Assembly (NCBI RefSeq): GCF_018446385.1
Contig: NC_055987.1
Coordinates: 6,595,705-6,659,704, forward strand
Length of the DNA stretch: 64,000 nt
Reading direction: 5' to 3'
Origin: Zingiber officinale
Lineage: Eukaryota > Streptophyta > Magnoliopsida > Zingiberales > Zingiberaceae
Shown here: in pieces, positions 46,381 through 57,900 of the stretch
Position numbering within the stretch: the first letter of the stretch is position 1
How the letters are laid out: each line of letters begins with the position of its first letter
Notes under the pieces: model-generated
Told to the model about the DNA's origin: nothing
The model's input: the letters and a program-made list of their open reading frames with translations, nothing else
Database searches by the model: none
Translations under genes and position numbers: made by a program

Positions 46381-46987
46381 TAAGAGGGTGTTTGACTGAG
46401 TTTATAAGCTCTCTAAAACAACTATAAGCTGTTTTGGAGCTTATAAACTCTTCAAATTTGTTTGGTAAAATTTTTTTCAAACAACTTATAAGCTGTCAAA
46501 ATAAGCTGTTTTGGAGTTTATAAGCTGTTTTTAAAAAAGTATGGAAGACCATACTTTTTTAAAAAGATCTTATTTTAATAATTTGTTTCTCTAAAATAAC
46601 CTTATATAATTTCATAAATCTCCATCTTATCCTCCATAAATTTTTATAAGCCTAATATCTTTTTATCTCAGCCGACTTTTTTTCCAACGTTGTGTCATCT
46701 TCTCCGCCAACACCTCTTTCTAATTTTCTCTCCCCCGGTGCAGGAATTCGCCTAAAACCCTCTATTAATAAAAATCTCAAAACCCTCTATTAATAGTTTT
46801 ATACCCTTGTTTTATAATTTTATTAATAAAAAGATCTTATAATACCAAACACATCAATATTTTTAAGTTGATTGTAATAAGTTCACCCAAACACTTTAAC
46901 AACTTATTTTTAAAATAAGACCTAATAACTTATAAATTGTACGAGCTTATAAGCTGTTTTTAATAAGTTTAGCCAATCACCCTCTAA
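46381..46987. mobile_element. Harbinger/Tourist-like MITE
   Basis: Element 46384-46984 (601 bp) has terminal inverted repeats GAGGGTGTTTGACTGAG / (reverse) GAGGGTGATTGGCTAAA and is flanked by TAA on both sides (46381-46383, 46985-46987). Subterminal ACTTATAAGC/GCTTATAAGT motifs recur on both sides. No coding capacity. The trinucleotide TAA flank fits PIF/Harbinger. Confidence 0.65.
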
Positions 46988-48207
46988 ATAAGACAGAGTA
47001 ATTGGTCCAAAATGAAACTGACCGAATCTAGTTTAATTGAAATTAGAAAAATATTTTTTTTCTAAAATAACTGAATCGATTAAATTTTTTTAAAAGTTAA
47101 ATAAATTGAATCAATAAAATATCAATTAGTTTAATTTTTACCGAATTAATTTAATTTTTTAACAATAATTTCTATCTGATTTTAACTCATGAGTTGACAA
47201 ATTTGAGAATTTGTGCTTGTTTATTATTGCTAACGACAATTTTAAAAATAATGTATCATTAGAGATCATGCAAAATCACAGGTTGTATATTATCTCTCAT
47301 TCAAATATCTAATAATTGTGATAGTTGTAAGGGGAATAAAATAAATAAGTTTATTCGATTTAGCTAAATTATTAGTACAATAAATACATTTTTAAAATAA
47401 CTGAACGGAAGTTTTAAATTCAATTTGTTTAATTATTTAACTTGATTTAATCAAATTTTATTTATCCCTACTTATAAATAAGTCAAGGATGGTAATTAAA
47501 TTGATCATTTTAACCCAATGAGCACCGTCTAATCTCTTTTATTTGTTCATAATATATAAAGGCTAAAATAAAATAATAATAACATATATGCACATAACAA
47601 CATATGTACATATTTAACATATAGTCATTTTTAAAATTCAATAAAAATAAACATTTCAGAATTATAATTATTTATTAATTAATTAGCTAAGATTAAATAG
47701 TTAGTCATCCTAAAACACTCACTATTTTAGTGTTTTATTATGAATATGACCTTTAATAATTAATTTTAGTGTAGTCTAAAATTAAATTATATTAATATTT
47801 TTTCCTTTTTATATTAAAAATTATTTTAAAATTTATTAATAATTTTCTCTAGCTATTTTATATAAAAAATATGTAATGTTATGATTTTCTTTATCCTATA
47901 TTTTAAAATTGATAATATCCTAATGGAGAAATTTATATAAATATCTTTACTCGGTATATATATATTGGCTATGATATATTAAATTTGTTCTACTGCATGT
48001 GCCTTACCCAATCCAAGTAAATAATAAGATAACAAATTTAAAAAGATATAATACAATTTTAATAATAAAATAACAAAGTTAGGAGATATAATACAATTAA
48101 ATATTGGAGGCGATTTAATAATAAAATAACAAAGTTAGGGGATATAATACAATTTAATCCCCCCTTCTCCCTATAAAACACCGTCGGCGCTCACTATTTT
48201 GTATCAT
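46988..48207 (+). promoter_or_regulatory. NPF copy 2 upstream region with duplicated block and TATA box
   Basis: AT-rich. Similarity to the NPF copy 1 promoter starts near 47682 (TTAGCTAAGATTAAA). A ~47-bp block (TTAATAATAAAATAACAAAG...GATATAATACAATT) occurs twice in tandem (about 48058-48107 and 48113-48160) but once in copy 1 (near 8497). The TATA box CTATAAAAC is at 48171-48179, ~35 bp before the first ATG. Confidence 0.6.
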
Positions 48208-51146
48208 ATGGGCATGGAAGCTCCGGTGGCAGCGCTGCATCAGGAGATGGTCGGCGGGCGGCCGCAGCGGAAGAAGGGCGGCCTCAAGACCATCCCCTGC
48301 ATCATCGGTAACTCGTCGTCGGCGAACTCTTAATTAATTATTTCCACTTGTATATTTATGGGATCATGAGCAGTTGAAGTGGGTGGACGGTGCATGCAGC
48401 GAATGAAGTCCTGGAGAAGGTGGCGAGCTTTGGACTGCTTGCAAATATGATCATCTACCTGACGGCGACGTACCACATGAAGCCTGCGGCGGCGGCGGCG
48501 GTGCTGCTCCTTTGGGGAGCCACCTCCAATTTTCTCCCCATTTTCGGAGCCTTCCTGGCCGATTCCTGGCTCGGCAAGTTCCGAGTCATCGCAGCCGGCT
48601 CCTTCTTTAGCCTGACTGTGAGTAGACTTCAATCACTCTCTGCATATACCCTCAATTTCTGCAGAATACTAATTAGTCTTTCAGTGTGGAAAAGAAATCA
48701 TTACGGGAAATTAATGATCATTTATAACCAACATTAATTCTCAACAAATTCTAGTAATTAAATCTGTTTCTTTAATTTCTCTGGCTCTCTCTCTCTCCAC
48801 TGTATCAAATCAGCTTTATCACATATTTTAAGTGTGGTTCTTAATTTTTCATGGATTTTGAAATTGATTTTGAAATGTTTTTTTTTATTTTTTTGGGTGC
48901 CTATTAAAAATATACCATTCACATATCAGATATACTCATTATATTAACATTTCTTTTTTCTATAATACACAACATTCATTTTGACATTAATTTTCATTAT
49001 TTATGGGTTCTACTAAATTATTTTTTTAATAAAAACTATTCATTAACACGATGTTAATTAATGTGTCATTGTCATAACAATATGCATTGATATTGATTGT
49101 AACACCATTTGAACACCCACCTATTAATATATATCAACGCGGATTCTTTTAATTGTCCAATCAGTCTACCAGAAAAAAAAAAACTAAACAACAAAATTTA
49201 TAAAAAAAAAATCAATGAAAATGCTTATTCGGTTTTCTTTGAGAATTTGAAGTTTTTTTCCCTGAAAAAAAAAATTGAAAAACAAGTCATGAACCGAATA
49301 AGGGCTCGTTTTTGTTGCGTTAAAAGTTTGAGTTATTATGAAGACTCGTTCAAAGTGAAGAAAAGCAATAATTAGTTGGCATGTCGGCCTTGACTAGATG
49401 TTTAGTGAGCACAATTAGGAAGCATGCCCACTTTTGTCGTTGGGTCCTTTAAGATAGATGGTGAAGCTTTGATCGGTCAACTTAGTGTCATGTATATCAC
49501 ATCATTTGGTAAGACCACAAATGAGTGAGAGCAATTTTAATAAGTGATGGCAAATGTTTTCATCCAAGATTTATTTACTTTTTTATTATTGTTTTCGATC
49601 TCCTTTCGATCGTCATGCAAAATCATTTGTAATTATGAATTTGATCGTGATTAAATTTGCGTTTGTGTTCTCGATCAAGGGGATGGTGCTACTTTGGCTA
49701 ACCGCCATGATTCCCGGAGCTCAGCCACCCGCCTGCAGCGCCGGCAGCCATTGCCTCGGCGCCACCTCCTCGCAGCTCGCCCTCCTCCTCGGCGCGTTCG
49801 CATTCATGGCCATAGGCACCGGCGGCGTCCGTCCCTGTTCCCTCGCCTTCGGCGCCGACCAGTTCGACCGCCGCAAATCCCAACCCGACGCCGACGACGT
49901 CCGCGTCCTCCAGACTTTCTTCAACTGGTACTACGTCTCCGTCGGTGTCTCCCTCGTCCTCGCGCTCACCGTCATCATCTACATCCAAGACCATGCGGGC
50001 TGGCGCATCGGCTTAGGCGTCCCCGTCACGCTCATGGCCGTCTCCACCCTTTTCTTCCTCCTCGGCTCCGACATGTACATCAAGGTGAAGCCCAACAAGA
50101 GCGGCCTCTCCGGCCTCGCTCAGGTCGCCGTGGTAGCGATCAAGAACCGCAACATCATCCTCCCCCCCAACTCCTCCGACTCGTGGTACCACAAGAAGAA
50201 GGGCTCCAAGCTCACGGTGCCTTCCAAGAGCTTGAGATTCCTGAACAAAGCTTGCGTCATCCGAAATCCCGAGAAGGACCTCAACCCCGACGGCACTGCG
50301 GCCGACCCGTGGCGGCTGTGCACGGTGGAGCAGGTGGAGGTGCTAAAGGCTGTGGTCCGGGTGCTTCCCATCTGCTCCACCGGCATCATGGCGGCTATCA
50401 CCATCAGCCAGAGCTTCCCGGTGCTGCAGGCATCGTCCATGGACCGCCACCTAGGCCCCCACTTCCAGATCCCAGCCGCCTCCGTGGTCGTCTGCTCCAT
50501 CGTCGCCCTCTCGCTCTGGGTCGCCGTTTACGACCGCCTCCTCGTGGCTCCTCTCGCGCGGCTCACCGGGCGCCCGCGCGGCCTGGGGCTGAAACAGAGG
50601 ATGGGCTTCGGGCTGGTGCTCTCGAGCATCGCCACCGTCGTCATGGCCATCACAGAGCACATCCGTCGGCGAAGGGCGATCGATCAGGGACTGATGGACA
50701 AAGGAATAGTGCACATGTCGGCCATGTGGCTGATACCGCAGTACTGCCTGACGGGATTGGCGGAGGCGTTCAACATCATCGGACAGATCGAGTTCTACTA
50801 CTCTGAGTTCCCTCGCAGCATGACCAGCGTGGGGTTGTCGCTTCTGTCGCTGACGTTTGGGACGGGGAGCTTGGTCGGGGCGGTGATCGTGGCGGTGGTG
50901 GACAGAGTGACGGAGGCGAATGGGGGCGTGAGTTGGCTGGACAGGAACTTGAACAAGGGGCGATACGATTACTACTACTGGATGCTGGCAGCGATGTCGG
51001 TGGCCAATGTGTTCTACTTCGTGCTCTGTAGTCAGATCTATGGGGAGGAAGGGAAGAGTAAGATTTGGGAGGAGGAGGAAGAGGAGGAGAAGGAGGAGAT
51101 GGAAGAAGATCAGCAAGCGAGCAAAGAGTTGTCGATGATGCCTTAA
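48208..51146 (+). CDS. NRT1/PTR family (NPF1-type) transporter, intact copy
   Basis: Three exons: 48208-48307, 48400-48617 and 49680-51146, GT-AG borders, 594 residues, normal for the family. It is a proton-coupled plasma- or tonoplast-membrane transporter with 12 predicted helices and a hydrophilic central loop (about residues 230-320). Visible family marks: the ExxEK proton-coupling motif in helix 1 (residues 36-40, in ANEVLEKVASFGLL), GGVRPCSLAFGADQFD in the fifth-helix region, the IPQYCLTGLAEAF segment and FYYSEFPRSM near the C-terminal bundle. By memory it is closest to NPF1 (Arabidopsis NPF1.1/1.2, nitrate transport); the substrate cannot be read from sequence. Two in-frame ATGs (48208, 48214) are conserved in both copies; the second has the better context (GGCATGG). 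The C-terminus is a Glu-rich tail. Exon 3 is GC-rich, as in many monocot genes. Confidence 0.93.
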
Positions 51147-51999
51147 TGATATATATATATCTCTCTCTCTATATATCCATCCTAGATATCCTACACATCC
51201 TTATCCTTATAGTTATAGATCATGATAATTGATAATATTAGCTGGAGAAAGAAGAACTTGTTTCCAAAGGTTTCAGAACTTTCAATATCAAGCATAAACA
51301 ATCGCCCACAGATCTTTGCACTCCTGTCGCAAATGTGCATAAACCGACGTGCTAACCCGCACTCCTTGCCATTTGCCAGCGGAGGCGGTCCCGCTTTGGT
51401 CGAATTCTGGGCATGAATTTATACAAATGGTGTCGACGAAATTTAACTGTCAGGATAAAATGACGTGGCAGTTGATCGTCTTTTTTATGGCTAAGGTCAT
51501 CATATTCGGATCCGACAGCAGCGAGCTCCACACCTCGAATCCTATGAATTTAGACCGCTCGATCTCTACCGCTATCTTTGACCGTACGATCTGTCCCTAC
51601 TTCGAGATCCGACCGTCCAATATTGGAATTTGATTTCAAAAGTAGAGAGGGAGAGAGAGAAAGAAGGAGAAAGGCATTCGCGTCTTCGTCGTCGCTCTAT
51701 AGATTTCCAGCATCCGAACAATAAAAATCCCATCTTTATCTCCCTGCGATTTAGCCTCTCCGGCCCGCCGCCGCTTCTTGCGGCGGATCTCCTCCTCTCG
51801 ACTGTCTCTCGGACTCTGGAGATTCCCGGAGACTAACTCCCCTCTTTGCCCCCTTTCCAGCTTTGGCTTCTTGGTCTAAGATGTGTTTGCTCGTTCCGAC
51901 TTGGGGAGGGTTTTAGATACTTCGCTAAGGAGTACAATTGGGAAGGAATTATTCGGAGGGATTGACGAATTGATCCTCAGATCGGCGTTACGAACGCCA
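51147..51999. promoter_or_regulatory. NPF 3' flank and TCX5-like upstream/5' UTR
   Basis: The first ~390 bp have no recognised feature. From about 51543 the sequence is shared with the truncated copy (from 23826): GAATTTAGACCGCTCGATCTC, a GA-rich run (51645-51670), then a conserved pyrimidine-rich leader up to the ATG at 52000. The conservation suggests this is the promoter and 5' UTR. No intron or uORF was assigned. Confidence 0.5.
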
Positions 52000-54900
52000 A
52001 TGGAGCAAATTGATCAACCTACGTCAACGCCGCCCGATGTCCCTCCTAGAAAACTCGTCCGCCAGCTGGATTTCACGGCCTCGGTCTATGGTGGAGGTTC
52101 CACTTCGGCGACAGTACCGGTGGCCTTTGATCCGTCGCAGTCGCACTGGCTACCTCTGCACCCGCCGGCTTCTCTGCCCATGTCGCTTTCGTCAATTTCT
52201 TCGATTTCTGTATCCACGTGAGTTTTTCTTTTCTTAATTGTATTGATATTTGAATCATTTTCTGGATTGGATAGCTTCTTCAAATTTTAGGCTATTTTCC
52301 ATTGCGTTAACTTTTTAAGCGTTTCGTAGTTTCTAGGTTTTTTTTTCTAGCTTCATACTTCACAGGACAGAAGACTTATGCCTTTTGCTTTGATTTTGCA
52401 TTGTAATGAAAAATAAAATCTCTCAGGCTCCTTCTTTATTTTAATTTAAATTTTGGAGAAAGCAGCTTTTGTTAATAGATGTTTAAAATGAATAGTTGCT
52501 TTATTTCACTTGGAAGTAAAGAAGTTCATGAAATATCACATCAAAAGGACGAATTTTAAGTAAAAGATATGGGAATCTTTTGTAAGAAACTCTTCCTATA
52601 GTTATTGATTGAATTACCTATAATAGACTATTTTTGAGTAATAGTGGACTGGGTTAATTTCTGTACGACAACCAAGATGGTTAGATCCATGAGCATTCTC
52701 TCACAGTGACCTTTGAAAGCTCAGTAGGATTCTAAATTCTAAAGCGCTCGATTAAAATGATTGTTGACTCTCACAATGACCTCTGAAAGCTCAATACTAG
52801 GGATCAAAACTCTAAAGTGACTGATTGAAATAATTTTTTATTTTAGTCTTTTTGTTTCAACCTTTATGTTCTTGTGAAAGTCATAATTTCTGGCACTTAA
52901 TTTTGTGCAGCGATTTCTTCTCAACCTATTTCTTCTCAATGGCAAAGTTCTCTTAAGCGTCACAATTTAGTTCTGAGGAATTCTGGTATCGTGGTTACAT
53001 AGATATTTCATGTACTAGGGTTATGGATTGGTACCAAGAGTGAGTCTAGGCAAACAGTTCTAATTTTAACAGCCTGTACTGTATCATTGAAAAATGACTC
53101 ATTTAGTAAGATTATAAGAGCAAATTCCTAAACCAAAATATATCAATTTGAACATCCAACGATCTGTTTGCTATGAAATTTTAAAATTACATCAACTCTT
53201 GATACTTACCAATCACCATTGTCATAAGGTTATCAGTGTTGAAGCTTTATCCATACATGACCTCTCTTATATTTTTAAATTTTAAAGACCCTTTCTTATC
53301 ATCTTATCAGGGATCTCTGCAGAAAGCCACAATCACCCAAGTCAAGACAAGACACGCAACCAGTCTACAATACTAAAGAGGGTACACCAACTAGAAAGAG
53401 GAATTGCAACTGCAAACATTCAAAATGCTTGAAACTGTAAGTTGAATTCTCATTGATATGCAAGTCCTGTCAAATTATTTCTTAGTAGTGGAGTAACTGA
53501 AGCATTTTCAATAAAGATAGGGTTACATCAAGGATCAGCTCTAATCCCTATCTTTTTACACTAATTATGGACGAACTGACTGTACACATTCAAGACACAG
53601 TACTGTGGTGCATGTTGTTTGCAGATGATATTATTTTGGTAGATGAGACATGTGAAGGAGTAAATGTTAAACTAAAATCTTGGAGGGAAACACTAGAAGG
53701 GAAAGATTTTAAGCTTAGTAGATTAAAGACAGAATATATGGAATTTAAGTTTAGCAATATTAGAAGTAATGAAATAATTGTTAAGATAGGAGAGGACGAG
53801 TTGCCCGGAACCGAGAGATTTAAATATTTAGGATCATTTTTACAAAATGATGGAGGGATTGAGAGAGATGTCTTACATAGAATACAAGCAGGATGAGTGA
53901 AATGGAGGGAAGCATCGAGTGTTTTATGTGACCGTAAAGTACCTCTTAAACTTAAAGGTAAGTTCTATAAAACAGCAGTTAGACTTGCTATATTATATGA
54001 AGCTGAATGTTGGGCTATGACTCGAGCACATGAGCAGAAGATGAGAGTTGCAGAGATGAGGATGTTAAGGTGGATGTGTGGACATACGAAGATGGACAAA
54101 ATAAGGAATGAGAGCATTAGAGAGAAAGTCGGAGTTGCATCTATTGAGGAAAAACTCCAAGAGACACGTTTAAGATGGTACGGACATGTACTTAGACGAC
54201 CAATAAATGCTCTAGTTAGGCGATGTGAAACTATAATAAACATGCATATCAAACGAGGAAGAGGAAGACCAAAAAAGACTTGGTTATCAACAATAAAACA
54301 AGATAAAATTTATTTAAATATAGATGATGATATAATAGGAGATAGAGCTCAATGGCGTAAAAGGATTCATACAGCCGACCCCACCTAGTGCGAAAAGACT
54401 TGGTTGTTGTTGTTGTTGTTGTTGTTGTTTGGGATCTATAAAACAATAAGTAAATGTGTTCTAACTATTTGTGGTCAGTTACATGGATCTTATCATGCGG
54501 CAATGGAAGGTGTTTCCCGAAAGTAGGAGTAATCCTCCCATTGCGTATTGGTACTTATCGGATATAGAATAGATCCGCTTCTCTTTGTTCTTATGAACAG
54601 AATTTTTACCTTATTTTCAATGAAACGGAATAAATATTGACCTGTTCTCATACAGAATTCACTGAGAAGTTAGGTACATAGTATAGTCTTTTCCAATTCC
54701 AATGCGATAAAATAAAGTGGCATAGTGTCTAGTTTTTTTTTTTTTTTTGATAAAGGGGTATTTCCATGGGTTTGCCTTGGTATCGTGGAGCCTATGCTGT
54801 TAATATTACATGATTTCTTCACATTGAAAATCTGCTATTTGTTGTATGCTAATTCTTGGTTAGCATAATTATAATTATTTCCTTCTAGTAGTCCGTACTC

Positions 54901-57900
54901 CATATTGCTATGCATTTGTAGACAACAGGTGTCAAATGGCATAAGATTGTGTTTTGGAAGGACAGCAAGGGGCTATGAATTTTTTTGGATCAATTATAAG
55001 CATTAACTGGAGCCAGTTTTTTTGTTTTTTTTTTAACCTCTTGCCATTGTCCTCACGAGGATTAGCTAAAGTAGTTAAGCCATCATCTTAGCTGGAGTTG
55101 CCTCACTAGTCATATATTAGTGTGAAGATTTTAATGGTCATAGGTATTTTAGCTTTGTTTTTTTCCCACTTTTTTTGACTTGTCTTCTGTGTTAAGAAGT
55201 CTTCTAGAACTTTTTTAAGTCACTTAAACAGTTGGAGTGACAGTTGCAGGAATATGCAAAAATTAGTAGTTACTTCGAAGAATCTAGGTTGTCTTTCTTA
55301 GAGTTCAACTTAATTTTGTAATTAATTGCTTGATCATATAATTGTGGTCTAATATCTCTTTTCCAAATTTGTCATTGTTCTTATTGTTCACTATTTCGTG
55401 TAGGTATTGTGAATGTTTTGCATCTGGAGTTTATTGTGATGGCTGCAACTGTACAAACTGCTGTAATAATGTTGAGAATGAAACTGTTAGGCATGAGGCT
55501 GTTGAAGCTATTCTAGAGCGCAATCCTAATGCCTTTAGGCCTAAGATTGGTAGTAGCCCATATGCACTTCGAGATAATAGGGTAAGTACTTTGATCTGTC
55601 GATTATTTCAGTTTAGATACTTCAACTGAGATGTTTTGAGGTTTGGGATCTTGATATGCGATTGACCTTCTAGAGTTCTGGTAATGACCGTGGAAATCGT
55701 TCTACATTCAGTCTATAATGTTATTAGTTCCTTTTGATTCAATTGTCAAATATTTTATTTATTCAATTGTTGTGCATTTCTCAGCATTATGAAATAGTAA
55801 GTCAAAGGCCCAGCATGAATTTCTTTGCAATGCTAAATTAATCACAGGATGAGATGAAATGAAGACAAGAAAAGAGGTCAAAGAAGTGAGTCATAATATA
55901 CAAACAAAAAACAGGAGAAAATCAAGGTGAAAAAGGAAGGTGTGGTCTACGGACCGCCTTCTCTTTGTTGGTCTCAGTTTGGACTCATATGCTTCACTTC
56001 ATTGAAGTAGAGAAGAATATAATGGTCCATGTTTGTGTTAGATACTAAACTTAATCAGGCCACAATGACATTGCTCATAGCCATCTCTCCCAATTATTTG
56101 TTAAAATAAAACTTCATACTTGTAGGAGTAGAAATATGTAACATTTAGCCAAAGCACTGTACTAGTGAAAGTTAAATCCATCCAATAATGAGCTTAATTG
56201 AGAGAGTGGATAGAGAGTAATTTTTTTCCCAGTGATCATCCAATTTTTGAATAAGTCTTCTACGATACTTGGTTATACTGCATCAGGCAAATAAATGAAT
56301 CCTCTCATGTAGGTTTTCCACTGAGATTTGTTACTAGTTTGTGTATTTGTTGGATTCATGGGATTTTCCTTTTCCATTCAAATTGAATGGCAAAAGGAGA
56401 CCATTTATTGTACAAATATTCCTCTTTCAGAAGCTAATCAATTAGGGTTGACGGTATAAGGGATTAATGTGACTAAAGCAGTTTCTAGTTGATTGCATAA
56501 AGAGAAATTTAATGGATTTGTTACTAGTAATGTGGCCATAAAGTTCAATGGAGGGATAGTATCCATGTAATCACCCCTAAATAGCTGGGACTAACCTGCT
56601 TGATAATGATAGCATGCACATAATCATTGTCTTTTGAACTTTTACATTCCTGACAGGCTGACACGGTTTCAATGAACAAGAGACCGAGCCAATCAAATAA
56701 TGACACTAGTGCTTGGCTATCCTGTGTAATGATCACATTTTATTATAAGATTCATATTAGCTACACTTGGAATGAGAAGCTACAATTGTCATTCTGAGCA
56801 AAGATTTTCTTTATCACTTGTTTGTTAAATACTAACATCATTAATATCATGATATATGATAGGATGAATCAGTAGAACCTCCTTTGGTAGGACGGCACAA
56901 TAAAGGATGTCACTGTAAGAAATCTGGGTGCCTCAAGAGATATTGTGAGTGTTTTCAAGCCAATATTCTCTGCTCTGATAATTGCAAATGTATGGATTGT
57001 AAGAACTTTGAGGGAAGTGGAGAGAGGAAAGCTCTATTTCGTGGTGATCATGGAAGTGCACTTTACATGCAACAGACGACCAATGATAGACAAAATGAGG
57101 ATATTGGTGCTCCCTTATTACTTTCTCCTTCAGCATCTAAGAAAAGGAAAAATCAGGACCGATTATTTTCTACATCATCAAAGGATCAGCCCGCTAAAAG
57201 TCTTGCACCCTTGGTACAGGTAATTTTCTGATTTTGTAGACGTCCATATTGTTCTATTACATGGGTAAAATCAAATCTGGATTAAATAATGGGACAAAAT
57301 TTTAATATTCTCATTTTGCATGTATCTGTATGTTGTTGCCTGTAGAAGGGTCAATATCAGTTTCTTTGTTGCAAGGGATCTGTGAACTTTGAATTTCCTC
57401 TTTTAAGCACTGAAAAAGAAATGAAATCATTATTATCACACTTATATTTGCCTATAGCCTACTTGACAAATGAGTGCTGGAGAAGAGAATTTGTATGCTT
57501 GATGTTGATATCACTGAATCTATTTTCTACTTATCAGGCTAAGAGGTCTGCACAGCTTCATTCTTCTACTTCCATTCCTGTAGCTAGTTCTGTTGCTGCT
57601 CCAGTGGCATCTAATAAGGTTACATATAGGTATGGAACTATTTTCCAATAGTATAAAGTTTTCTTTAATGTTGTCAATATACATATGTGATTGTTGTATA
57701 ATAACTTTTAAGATCTAGTTTTGATTTGCCATCCCAGGTCTCTTCTGGCAGATGTAATCCAACCAGAGCATGCTAGGGATCTGTGTAAGGTTTTGGTGGT
57801 GATGTCTGAAGAGGTTGCCAAAAAGATTGCTGGTAAGATTGATGCTATACAGATAAAATCTTAGATAAGTAATCTAGTGCTGCCATATAAATTTCATAGG

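Larger units (their letters stand above)
47682..55330 (+). repeat. segmental duplication, right copy
   Basis: Partner of 8196-26545. It contains the intact NPF gene and the 5' part of the complete TCX5-like gene up to just before exon 3. It lacks all large insertions of the left copy but has its own LINE and plastid DNA insert. Confidence 0.9.

Noticed and set aside
49694-50806. Long Arg/His/Pro-rich frame overlapping NPF copy 2
   Set aside because: Shadow of the GC-rich NPF exon in another frame; composition is biased and the NPF frame has clear family motifs. The same applies to minus-strand frames at 16004-16669 and 50451-51116.
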